Source of the DNA: Methylobacillus sp.
Lineage (GTDB): Bacteria; Pseudomonadota; Gammaproteobacteria; Burkholderiales; Methylophilaceae
NCBI GenBank assembly: GCA_031285185.1
Contig: JAITWS010000098.1
Span: 23,560 to 87,559 of the forward strand
DNA length: 64,000 bases
Reading direction: 5' to 3'
Below, piece after piece: positions 51,853 to 64,000 of the stretch (positions are counted from its first letter, which is position 1; the number at the start of each line of letters is the position of its first letter). The notes beneath the pieces are model-generated. The model was not told the origin of the DNA. It ran no database searches and saw only the letters and a list, made by a program, of their open reading frames with translations. The position numbers were made by a program, and so were the translations under genes.

Positions 51853-53028
51853 TCAAATCATGGCGTGCGCCATCAGCCGCCGTTTGAGCCACGGCTGGCT
51901 GTTGGTCAAAGTCATGCCCAGATTACGCAGCCGCCCGGCTCCGGGCAGATCGCTGCCGAACAAGGCGTGCAGGCCGGTGGTCATGGTCTGCATCGCCGCG
52001 ATATCAAATTTGCGCGCGCGTTCGTAGCGGCGCAGCAACGCATAATCGCCCGCATCCGTTTGCGCGCCGCGCGCGCGCAAAGTTTCCGCGAGTGTGGCCG
52101 CATCGTGAAAACCGAGATTGACGCCCTGCCCGGCCAGCGGATGCACCAGATGCCCCGCGTCGCCGACAAGCGCGAAACGCGGTTTGACCAGTGTTTCGGC
52201 ATTTTGCAAACGCAGCGGAAACGCGGCGGGCGGCGTGATAAGCCGCAAATCACCGAGCAAATGTCCGCCCGCTTCCGCCACTTTCGCGCACAAATCATGC
52301 GCCGACATCGCCATCAATTCCGCCGCGTGCGCCGGGTCGGTTGACCACACCATGCTCATGCGTCTGCCCGGCAGCGGCAACCACGCCAGTATGCCATCGT
52401 ACCGAAACCATTGGCGCGCGATATTGCGCGGCGGCAGCGCGGTTTCAAAATTCGCCACTACGCCCAGTTGTTGGTAATCGCGCGTGTTCACGCCTATCCC
52501 GGCCTGCGCGCGCGACCACGCGTTTCCGCCGTCCGCGCCCACGATCAGTTTTGCGCTGAGACGGCGTCCGTTTTCCAAAACCAGTTCCGCCTGTCGCACA
52601 CCGAAAACCAAACGCTGGCAACGCGCGGAAGTGTGGAGTTCAATCTGCGGACACGTTTGCGCCTGCACCCACAGCGCCTGCTGCATCAAGCGGCTTTCCG
52701 CGATCACGCCCAGCGTTTCCACGCTCGCTTCGTCGGCGGAAAATTCCAGTTGCGCGCCGCCGTCGCCCCAAATGTGCATGGCCTCGATAGGCGCGACGCG
52801 CGTCAAATCCTGCCGTTTCCACGCGCCCAATTGCGTGAGAAAACGGATATTGCCCGGACTGATCGCGTAGATTCTGCTGTCCCAACTTTCATCCTGCGGC
52901 ACGGTCGGCGCGGCAGCGGCTTCCACCAGCGCGATCCGCAAACCCGCATCATTCAAGGCCAGCGCGGTCGCAGTTCCAACCAGGCCGCCGCCGATCACGA
53001 TCACATCATATCCGGCTTCCATGCTCAT
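51853..53028 (-). CDS. UbiH/UbiI-family FAD-dependent hydroxylase
   Basis: YDVIVIGGGLVGTATALALNDAGLRIALVE; VGDAGHLVHPLAGQGVNLGFHDAATLAETL; start overlaps upstream stop. Confidence 0.9.
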   Translation of the reverse strand: MSMEAGYDVIVIGGGLVGTATALALNDAGLRIALVEAAAAPTVPQDESWDSRIYAISPGNIRFLTQLGAWKRQDLTRVAPIEAMHIWGDGGAQLEFSADEASVETLGVIAESRLMQQALWVQAQTCPQIELHTSARCQRLVFGVRQAELVLENGRRLSAKLIVGADGGNAWSRAQAGIGVNTRDYQQLGVVANFETALPPRNIARQWFRYDGILAWLPLPGRRMSMVWSTDPAHAAELMAMSAHDLCAKVAEAGGHLLGDLRLITPPAAFPLRLQNAETLVKPRFALVGDAGHLVHPLAGQGVNLGFHDAATLAETLRARGAQTDAGDYALLRRYERARKFDIAAMQTMTTGLHALFGSDLPGAGRLRNLGMTLTNSQPWLKRRLMAHAMI

Positions 53029-54187
53029 CCTTTCGCGCCGAAACTCATTTTGCGCGAGACAAAATGCCGCGCGGGAGCGCACAGTTCGAGCAAGGCCAGA
53101 CCCGCGCCGCGCGCCGCGCCCCAGCCCGGCCAATCGTTGGCGAAAACGCGCGCGAGAAAATCCGTGAAGAATATGCCGCCGCCCGTATCCACGCGCCGCC
53201 CGCTCTGATAGCGCCGCAACATTTCCGCGCCGCCCACCGATTCCGCCGCAGTTTCGCGCGCGATGAGCGCCAACTGCCACGCATCGCGCAAGCCGAGATT
53301 GAAACCCTGCCCCGCGACGGGATGCAAGGTCTGCGCGGCATTGCCTATCGCCACCACGTGCGGCGCGGTCACGGGGCGCAGGGTCACGAGCCGCAGCGGA
53401 AATGTGGCGCGTCCGGCAATCGCGCGGAATGCGCCGACGCGATCGCCAAAATGTTTATGCAGCTCCGCGAGAAATTGCGCTTCCGGCAATTGCGCGAGCC
53501 GCGCGGCTTCGTCGGGCGTTGCCGTCCACACCAGCGCGTAGCCCGTCGCGCCTTCCGGCAACAGCGCCACCGGCCCTTGCGGAGTGAAGCGTTCATAGGC
53601 GATGTTGTTGTGCGGCAATTCGCATTCCACATGACCGACGAGCGCGGTGTGGCCGTATTCGCGCGTTTCGCGCTTCATGCCCGGCAGCGCGTCCAGACTG
53701 CGCCCGCCGTCGGCGATCACGGCGAGACGCGCGGAAAATTTTTTGGTCGCGCCGTTTTGTTCCACGGTCACGGTCGCCGCGTCGTCCGATGTTTCCAGCG
53801 CCGTCGCGCGCACGCCGAACTCGACGCGAATATCTTCGGCGGCGGCCAGCGCGTCATCAAGCGCCGCGCCCAATTCGGCATAAGGCAGCACATAACCCAG
53901 CGCCTCCTGACCTTCTTCCTCCGCGCGCAACATGGCGCGACCCAGCCGACCGCGCTGCGAAATGTGGATGGTTTCAATCGGCGTGGCATAGGGCGCAAGC
54001 CGCGACCACACGCCCAGACGACCCAGTATCAAGCGGCTGCCTTCGGACAAGGCCAGCGTTCGCGCGTCGCGCGCGCCCGTGGCGGGATGACGCGCTTCGA
54101 GCACAGTCACGCGCAAGCCGTAATTTTTGAGCGCCAGCGCCAGGGTCGCGCCGACCGGCCCGCCGCCTATGATGAGCAGATCGTCCG

Positions 54188-54191
<4 letters not shown>
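53025..54191 (-). CDS. ubiH: UbiH-like FAD-dependent hydroxylase
   Basis: GTG start; TDDLLIIGGGPVGATLALALKNYGLRVTVLEAR; IGNAAQTLHPVAGQGFNLGLRDAWQLA. Confidence 0.9.
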
Positions 54192-57143
<2,952 letters not shown>

Positions 57144-57338
57144 CGCGAAAGTTCTCCAAAAATTGACGCGCGCGGCGAAGCTGGTCAAGCCATTGTCCGG
57201 CAACGTCAAAAACGGAAAATCCGGGATCGGTGCGGGACTGCGCCACGCCGCGCAGATTGCCTAAAAAGCAAATTTGTGCGATTTTATCACCTCCATTAAG
57301 AACGTCCCCACACTAAAACAAAGTTCCACCCGCAACCC

Positions 57339-59684
57339 ATGCCGAATGACCGCGCCTTCGCCTTGCTTTTACTCCTGCCCACGTTGATGGGCGGACAGGC
57401 GCTGGCTGCCGAAAATCCCGCGCCGACTGCGCCCGGCGCGATGACCATAGACGCGGATCGGCTGGAAATGTATCTGGATCGCAAAATGCACGCAGTCGGC
57501 GATGCGGAATTGCGTCAGGACGACAAGGCCGTTTTCGGCGATCGCATCGAATACAAGGAATTGGACAAGGAAGTGCGCGTCACCGGCAACGCACGACTGG
57601 AGCAGCGCGGTTTGGTGCTTCAGGGGCCGGATTTGCGCTTGCGGCTGGATGAGCGGGAAGGCGAAATGCGGGAAGTGGTGTTCACCTATACCCGCCCGCC
57701 CGATTCGGTGGTCGAGCCTGCCAGCCCGTATCTGCCGGGAACGCGTATTTACGATCCCGATTCGACCGTGGCGCGCGTCAAGGGAACCGACAAACCGCCC
57801 ATGAATTTCGCGCGCGGCGACGCGAAAAAACTGGTATTTGACGGGCCGCAAAAAGAAAAGCTGTACGATGCCCGCTACACAAGCTGCGAGGTCGGCAACA
57901 ACGATTGGTATCTCAAGGCGGGCGAGCTGGAAATCAACCACCAGACCCAGACCGGCACGGCGCGGAATGCCGTGCTGGAATTCAAGGGACTGCCCATTTT
58001 CTACACGCCGTGGGTGGATTTCCCCTTTGTCAGTCGGCGCAAGAGCGGTTTTCTCGCACCCAATTTCGGCACCACATCCAAGACCGGCTTTGATTTTTCC
58101 GCGCCGTATTACTGGAACATCGCGCCCAACATGGATGCGACCATCACGCCGCGCTACATGGGCAAGCGCGGCACGCAGGTGGGCGGCGAATTTCGCTATC
58201 TCACCTCGCATTTTTCCGGCGTCAACAGCGTGGAATATCTGCCCGACGACAACCAGACCGGGCAAACCCGTTACTACGCGCGGCTGTTGAACAACTTCAA
58301 TCTCGAAAACGGCTGGACGGGCGGAGTGGATATCGAGCGCGTGTCGGATAACCGTTATTTCTCCGACATGACGACCAACATCACCTCCACCAGCCGCGTC
58401 AATCTGCCGCAAAACGGGCGCGTCGCCTATGACGATAACACCTGGAATTTCCTCGCGCTGGTTGAGCAGTATCAAACGCTGGACGGCATTTCCTATCCTT
58501 ATCAGCGCTTGCCGCAACTGAGCTTGAAGGGCGAGAAGGAGTGGGATTTTCTGACGATGAACACCTTCGTCCAATGGACGCAGTTTGACCGCAGCAGCCT
58601 TGCGCCCGCCGCGCAAACCATGGCGAGCGATCCCAATGCCACGTTGCTGACCGGCGTGACCGGCAGCCGCACCGTCATCAATCCCAGCGTCAGCATTCCG
58701 CTGGTGCGCTCCTACGGTTACATCACGCCCAAAATCGGCGTGAATTACACGAGCTACAATCTGAACAATCCGGGCTTCACGCTGACCAAGGACGGAACCG
58801 TCACCAACTCCGAATTTCAGAGCGACTCGCGCACCGTGCCGATTTTCAGCCTCGACAGCGGCATGTATTTCGACCGCGATTTCCGCGTCGGCAAAAACTC
58901 TTACACGCAAACGCTGGAACCGCGCATTTTCTACGTTTACATTCCCTACACCGATCAGTCGCGCCTGCCCATCTTCGACACCGGCCTCGCCGATCTCAGC
59001 ATGGATACGCTGTTCACGGAAAACCAGTTCACCGGACAGGATCGCATCAACGACGCGAATCAGGTGACCATGGCTTTCACCAGCCGTTTGATTGATTCCC
59101 GCACCGGCATCCAGCGTCTCGCCGCCACCGTCGGCCAGCGTTTTTATTTCAGCAACCGCAAAGTCGGTCTGCCGGGCGCGGATACGGTCATCAACAACTC
59201 TTCCGACATCGTGGCCGCCGTCACCGCGCGGCTGCGGACGCACTGGAACATAGACGCGGCATGGCAATACAACACCGACATTGATCGCACGACCAAGGCC
59301 AATCTTGGCACGCGCTACAACCCCGAGCCGGGCAAGACGCTCAATCTGGGTTATCGCTTCACGCGCGACAAACTCGAACAGATAGACGCTTCCGCCGAAT
59401 GGCCGATCGCGCCGCAATGGTACGCTTTGGGACGCTGGAACTACTCGCTGCGCGAAAACCGTCCCATCGAAGGTTTGGCCGGTCTGGAATACGATGCCGG
59501 ATGCTGGCAGGGGCGCACGGTCATCCAGCGCGTTTCCACGGCCACCGACAAAAAACCGAATTACGCGCTCTTCTTCCAGCTCGTGCTGGGCGGCTCGACC
59601 TCCATCGGCAGCAATCCGATGAGTCTGCTCAAGCGCAGCATTAGCGGTTACACTAACGCCTCCCTGATCCCTGAAGACCAATGA
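57339..59684 (+). CDS. lptD: LPS-assembly protein LptD
   Basis: Signal peptide; OstA-type repeats AVGDAELRQDDKAVFGDRIEYKELDKEVRVTGNARLEQRG; long beta-barrel; followed by surA. Confidence 0.95.
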   Translation: MPNDRAFALLLLLPTLMGGQALAAENPAPTAPGAMTIDADRLEMYLDRKMHAVGDAELRQDDKAVFGDRIEYKELDKEVRVTGNARLEQRGLVLQGPDLRLRLDEREGEMREVVFTYTRPPDSVVEPASPYLPGTRIYDPDSTVARVKGTDKPPMNFARGDAKKLVFDGPQKEKLYDARYTSCEVGNNDWYLKAGELEINHQTQTGTARNAVLEFKGLPIFYTPWVDFPFVSRRKSGFLAPNFGTTSKTGFDFSAPYYWNIAPNMDATITPRYMGKRGTQVGGEFRYLTSHFSGVNSVEYLPDDNQTGQTRYYARLLNNFNLENGWTGGVDIERVSDNRYFSDMTTNITSTSRVNLPQNGRVAYDDNTWNFLALVEQYQTLDGISYPYQRLPQLSLKGEKEWDFLTMNTFVQWTQFDRSSLAPAAQTMASDPNATLLTGVTGSRTVINPSVSIPLVRSYGYITPKIGVNYTSYNLNNPGFTLTKDGTVTNSEFQSDSRTVPIFSLDSGMYFDRDFRVGKNSYTQTLEPRIFYVYIPYTDQSRLPIFDTGLADLSMDTLFTENQFTGQDRINDANQVTMAFTSRLIDSRTGIQRLAATVGQRFYFSNRKVGLPGADTVINNSSDIVAAVTARLRTHWNIDAAWQYNTDIDRTTKANLGTRYNPEPGKTLNLGYRFTRDKLEQIDASAEWPIAPQWYALGRWNYSLRENRPIEGLAGLEYDAGCWQGRTVIQRVSTATDKKPNYALFFQLVLGGSTSIGSNPMSLLKRSISGYTNASLIPEDQ

Positions 59685-61000
59685 AAAATTTCCTCTACCG
59701 TGTCGGCTTTTTGTCGGCCATATTTTTCCTGATTCTTTCCGCAACGGCAGCGGCGGCTCCCGCGCCCGATGACAGCCAGATAGACCGCATCGTCGCGGTG
59801 GTGAACAACGATGTCATCACCTACGGCGAATTGCAGGATCGCATTCATCTCGTGTTGAGCCAGCTCGACAAGCAAGGCATAGAGCGCCCGCCGCAGGACG
59901 TGCTGGAAAAGCAGGTGCTGGAACGTCTGATTTCGGATCGCCTCCAGGTGCAACTCGCCGCGCAAACCGGCTTGCGCGTGGACGACGGTACGCTGGACAA
60001 AACTCTGGAACGCATCGCCGACCAGAACAAACTCACTCTTGCCGAATTCCGCGATGCGCTGACCAAGGAAGGCCTTGATTTCCGCAAATTCCGCGAGGAC
60101 ATCCGCAACGAGATCATCCTCGCCCGGCTGCGCGACCGCGAGGTGGATGGCCGCATCACCGTCACCGATGCCGAGATTGACGATCTCCTCACCTCGCAAG
60201 CCGCGCGCGGCGAGATACGCGACGAGTTCGATCTTTCCCACATCCTCATCCGCACGCCGGAGGAAAGCGCGCCGGAAGATTTGCAAAAACTGCGCGCCAA
60301 GGCGGAGGAAGCCTTGAAACATTTGCAACAAGGCGAAGATTTCACGCAGGTTTCCGCGCGTTTTTCCGATGCGCCGAACGCGCTCGAAGGCGGCGCGCTG
60401 GGCTGGAAAAACGATTCGCAGATTCCCAAACTGTTCATAGACGCGCTTGCGAAACTGCAACCCGGACAAGTCACCGACATCATCCGCAGCCCCAACGGTT
60501 TCCACATCCTCAAGCTCAACAACCGGCGCGGCGGCGCATCGCCCATGATCGTGCCGCAAACCGCCGCGCGCCACATCCTCATCAAACCGAGCGAAATCGT
60601 CACCGACGACGACGCGCGGCGACGCTTGCTTGATTTGAAAGAACGCATCGAAAACGGCGGCGATTTCGCCGAACTCGCGCGTCAATACTCCGAAGACGAC
60701 GGCAGCGCGGCCAAAGGCGGCGAACTCGGCTGGGTCAACCCCGGCGACACCGTGCCGGAATTTGAAAAAGCCATGGCCGCGCTGCAACCCGGCCAGGTCA
60801 GCGAACCCGTTCGCACGCCGTTCGGCTGGCATTTGATACAAGTCACGGGTCGCCGCGATCAGGACATGAGCAAGGAAGCCGTGCGCCTCAAGGCGCGTCA
60901 GGAAATCCGCGCGCGCAAATCCGACGAAGCCTTTCAGGACTGGTTGCGCGAACTGCGCGACCGCGCTTACGTCGAATATCGTCTTGAAGACAAGTATTAA
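59681..61000 (+). CDS. surA: Peptidyl-prolyl isomerase/chaperone SurA
   Basis: IDRIVAVVNNDVITYGELQDRIHLV; two parvulin domains; HILIRTPE / HILIKPSEIV. Confidence 0.95.
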   Translation: MKNFLYRVGFLSAIFFLILSATAAAAPAPDDSQIDRIVAVVNNDVITYGELQDRIHLVLSQLDKQGIERPPQDVLEKQVLERLISDRLQVQLAAQTGLRVDDGTLDKTLERIADQNKLTLAEFRDALTKEGLDFRKFREDIRNEIILARLRDREVDGRITVTDAEIDDLLTSQAARGEIRDEFDLSHILIRTPEESAPEDLQKLRAKAEEALKHLQQGEDFTQVSARFSDAPNALEGGALGWKNDSQIPKLFIDALAKLQPGQVTDIIRSPNGFHILKLNNRRGGASPMIVPQTAARHILIKPSEIVTDDDARRRLLDLKERIENGGDFAELARQYSEDDGSAAKGGELGWVNPGDTVPEFEKAMAALQPGQVSEPVRTPFGWHLIQVTGRRDQDMSKEAVRLKARQEIRARKSDEAFQDWLRELRDRAYVEYRLEDKY

Positions 61001-61009
61001 CCTGACTCC

Positions 61010-61060
61010 CCTCTCCTCCCCGCGAAGGCGGGGATCGCGGGAGAGGGGTAGGGGTGAGGG
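61010..61060. repeat. Palindromic intergenic repeat between surA and pdxA
   Basis: cccctctcctccccgcgaaggcggggatcgcgggagaggggtagggg; core tccccgcgaaggcgggga (61017-61034) recurs in reverse complement at 63980-63997. Confidence 0.75.
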
Positions 61061-61063
61061 TTC

Positions 61064-62014
61064 ATGCAGAAACTTCCAAAAATCGCGCTGACGGCGGGCG
61101 AACCCGCCGGCATAGGTCCCGATCTCTGCGTCATGCTGGCGCAGGATGCGTTGGCGAAAACCTTGCCGCAGGCCGACATCACCGTCATCGCCGACCGCGA
61201 TCTCATCTATTCCCGCGCCGCGCAACTCGGCTTGTCGCCGGGCAATCTGCGCGTGCAGCACGTCCCGCTCGCAACACCCGCGCACGCGGGAAAGTTGGAC
61301 GCGCGCAACAGCGGCTACGTTCTCGAAACGCTCACGCACGCCGTGAACGGTTGCCTCAACGGAACCTTCGACGCGATGGTCACCGCGCCGGTACACAAGG
61401 GCATCATCAACGATGCGGGCGTGGCATTCACCGGGCACACCGAATTTCTCGCGCAACTCACCGGCACGCGCGATGTGGTGATGATGCTGGTCGGCGGCGG
61501 AATGCGCGTCGCGCTCGCCACGACGCATCTTCCGCTGCGCGCGGTTCCCGATGCGATCACGCGCGAACATCTGGAAACTACGCTGCGTATTTTGCGGCGC
61601 GATCTGACGCAACGTTTCGGCATCGCCCAACCGCGCATTCATGTCGCCGGACTCAATCCCCACGCGGGCGAAGGCGGCCATCTCGGCATGGAAGAAATCA
61701 CCACGCTGATTCCCGTGCTGGAAAAACTGCGCGGCGAAGGCATGGATTTAACCGGCCCCCTGCCCGCCGACACCATGTTCAGCCAGCGCAACATCCGCGC
61801 GTGCGACGCCTTTCTCGCGATGTATCACGATCAGGGGCTGGCCGTGCTCAAACACGCGAGCTTCGGCGGCGGCGTGAACGTCACGCTGGGCTTGCCCATC
61901 ATTCGCACCTCGGTGGATCACGGCACGGCGCTGGAACTCGCGGGCACGGGCAAGGCCGACGCGGGCAGTCTGCGCTCCGCGATCGCGCTTGCGATCGAGC
62001 TGGCCGCGCGATGA
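61064..62014 (+). CDS. pdxA: 4-hydroxythreonine-4-phosphate dehydrogenase
   Basis: [64 protein letters not shown]. Confidence 0.96.
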   Translation: MQKLPKIALTAGEPAGIGPDLCVMLAQDALAKTLPQADITVIADRDLIYSRAAQLGLSPGNLRVQHVPLATPAHAGKLDARNSGYVLETLTHAVNGCLNGTFDAMVTAPVHKGIINDAGVAFTGHTEFLAQLTGTRDVVMMLVGGGMRVALATTHLPLRAVPDAITREHLETTLRILRRDLTQRFGIAQPRIHVAGLNPHAGEGGHLGMEEITTLIPVLEKLRGEGMDLTGPLPADTMFSQRNIRACDAFLAMYHDQGLAVLKHASFGGGVNVTLGLPIIRTSVDHGTALELAGTGKADAGSLRSAIALAIELAAR

Positions 62015-62778
62015 AACACATCCCCAAAAAACGTTTCGGTCAGAATTTTCTCGTGGATCAAAGCGTCATCCGCGCGCTGCTTGATGCCATACGCCCCAGC
62101 CCGCAGGATTGCATGGTCGAGATCGGCCCCGGTCTGGGCGCGTTGACCACGCCGCTGCTGGCCGCGCTGGATCATCTGCATGTGGTCGAGCTTGATCGCG
62201 ACGTTGTGGCGTGGATGCGGGAAAATCATCCCGCCGACAAAATCACCATACACAACATGGACGCGCTCAAATTCGATTTCGCATCCATCGCCCCGCGCAT
62301 CCGCGTCGTTGGAAATCTGCCCTACAACATTTCCACGCCGATTCTTTTTCATTTGCTTGAACACGCCGACCACATCACCGACATGCACTTCATGCTGCAA
62401 AAGGAAGTCGTGGAACGCATGGTGGCCGCGCCCTCGACGCCGGCTTACGGACGGCTTTCGGTCATGCTGCAATATCGGCTGCGCATGGAATATCTACTCA
62501 CCGTGCCGCCGCAAGCCTTCGATCCGCCGCCCAAGGTGGAATCCGCCTTCGTGCGCGCCGTGCCGCACAGCACGCTCCCTTTTGTCGCCACGGATGAAAC
62601 GCGGTTCGCCCAGGTTGTCACCGCCGCGTTTGGCCAGCGCCGCAAAACGCTGCGTAACACGCTCAAGGGAATGCTGGACGACGACGGATTCGCGGCGCTG
62701 AATATCAATCCGCAACTGCGCGCGGAAAATCTCGCCGTCGGACAATTCGTGGAAATCGCCAATTACATTGCCCGATAA
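62011..62778 (+). CDS. rsmA: 16S rRNA (adenine1518/1519-N6)-dimethyltransferase
   Basis: [50 protein letters not shown]. Confidence 0.97.
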   Translation: MKHIPKKRFGQNFLVDQSVIRALLDAIRPSPQDCMVEIGPGLGALTTPLLAALDHLHVVELDRDVVAWMRENHPADKITIHNMDALKFDFASIAPRIRVVGNLPYNISTPILFHLLEHADHITDMHFMLQKEVVERMVAAPSTPAYGRLSVMLQYRLRMEYLLTVPPQAFDPPPKVESAFVRAVPHSTLPFVATDETRFAQVVTAAFGQRRKTLRNTLKGMLDDDGFAALNINPQLRAENLAVGQFVEIANYIAR

Positions 62779-62823
62779 AAAAGCGAGTGGGATAATCAGG
62801 TCGGGATGCAGATCGTGATGGAA

Positions 62824-62886
62824 CTGTAGGTTGGGCTGAGCCACTTCGACAAGCTGTAGGTTGGGCTGAGCGTAGCGATGCCCAAC
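62824..62886. repeat. Duplicated ctgtaggttgggctgagc motif and gttgggc...gcccaac stem-loop
   Basis: 18-nt copies at 62824-62841 and 62854-62871 (30-nt offset); palindromic arms gttgggc 62860-62866 / gcccaac 62880-62886. Confidence 0.75.
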
Positions 62887-62925
62887 ATAACGACTCAGAC
62901 CGCACCCGCTATCGGTAATTTTTAG

Positions 62926-63591
<666 letters not shown>

Positions 63592-63841
63592 CGCGGGCAT
63601 TGCTGTTCTGAATCTCCTCCCCACGAAACGTGGTGGAGGGGTAAAAATAAATCGCGCGCAGCGCACAACACCGTTTTTAAATTCCCTTCTGCCGCGCTGA
63701 GCAGCGCAGCCGAGCCGGGGGATTTCGGCGAGCGTCTGTCTGAGCCTTGGCGCAGCCAAGGCGAGTTCAGCGAGCCGCCCGGATCGGCGAGCAGCGCAAG
63801 GGAGCGCGTAGCGCCGCGGGAGCAGGGGGTCGTTTTCTTTG

Positions 63842-63875
63842 GTTACTTTCTTTTGGACAAGCAAAAGAAAGTAAC
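63842..63875. repeat. Perfect 14-bp-arm inverted repeat in noncoding 3' region
   Basis: gttactttcttttg gacaag caaaagaaagtaac. Confidence 0.8.
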
Positions 63876-63979
63876 TCGCCCGTCGGGGCGAGACCCGACC
63901 AACCCAAGTTTGTTTTGCTGAGATGCGCGTTCATCCTTCGACTGGCTCAGGACGAACGGATTTTTTGTTTTGTTCTGGA

Positions 63980-63997
63980 TCCCCGCCTTCGCGGGGA
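63980..63997. repeat. tccccgccttcgcgggga palindromic repeat copy
   Basis: Exact reverse complement of 61017-61034. Confidence 0.75.
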
Positions 63998-64000
63998 TGA

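Noticed and set aside
57369-59744. 791-aa minus-strand ORF antisense to lptD
   Set aside because: Antisense to a clear LptD; no recognisable domains.
59648-61681. 677-aa minus-strand ORF antisense to surA/pdxA
   Set aside because: Antisense to conserved genes and crosses an intergenic repeat; compositional artefact.

Overview
The window is a chromosomal segment that looks betaproteobacterial, judging by gene families and order (inference; no database search was run). Most of it is conserved housekeeping DNA: rng-maf, mnmA, nadC, ilvB-ilvH-ilvC-psd, rppH, xseB-ispA-dxs, folE2, aroC, rluE, icd, csp, dsbC, ubiH-like pair, pepP, murU-amgK, lptD-surA-pdxA-rsmA and adk. The accessory or surface-related blocks are: (1) a 1155-aa autotransporter with a ~28-29-aa repeat passenger and a G7 tract in its leader; (2) an orphan MazE/AbrB-type antitoxin beside a DUF4258-DUF2283 pair; (3) a minor-pilin operon fimT-pilE-pilV-pilW-pilX with no pilY1, followed by a secreted YVTN-type beta-propeller and an SRPBCC protein; (4) major pilin pilA followed by a TfpB/TMTC-like GT-C membrane protein, a DPM-like GT2 and a variant WecB-like epimerase, then a ~10 kb minus-strand glycan cluster with two GMD-family dehydratases, a C-methyltransferase-like protein, FkbM, four glycosyltransferases and a flippase; (5) an SGNH/AlgX-like plus MBOAT pair; (6) pilB-pilC followed not by pilD but by a 130-aa 'mini-PilC' ORF that keeps the transmembrane parts of PilC and lacks both cytoplasmic domains, with a terminator-like hairpin over its first codons. 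Several intergenic palindromic repeats are also visible. No rRNA, tRNA, CRISPR array or intact transposon was recognised. The long antisense ORFs in the track look like codon-bias artefacts.
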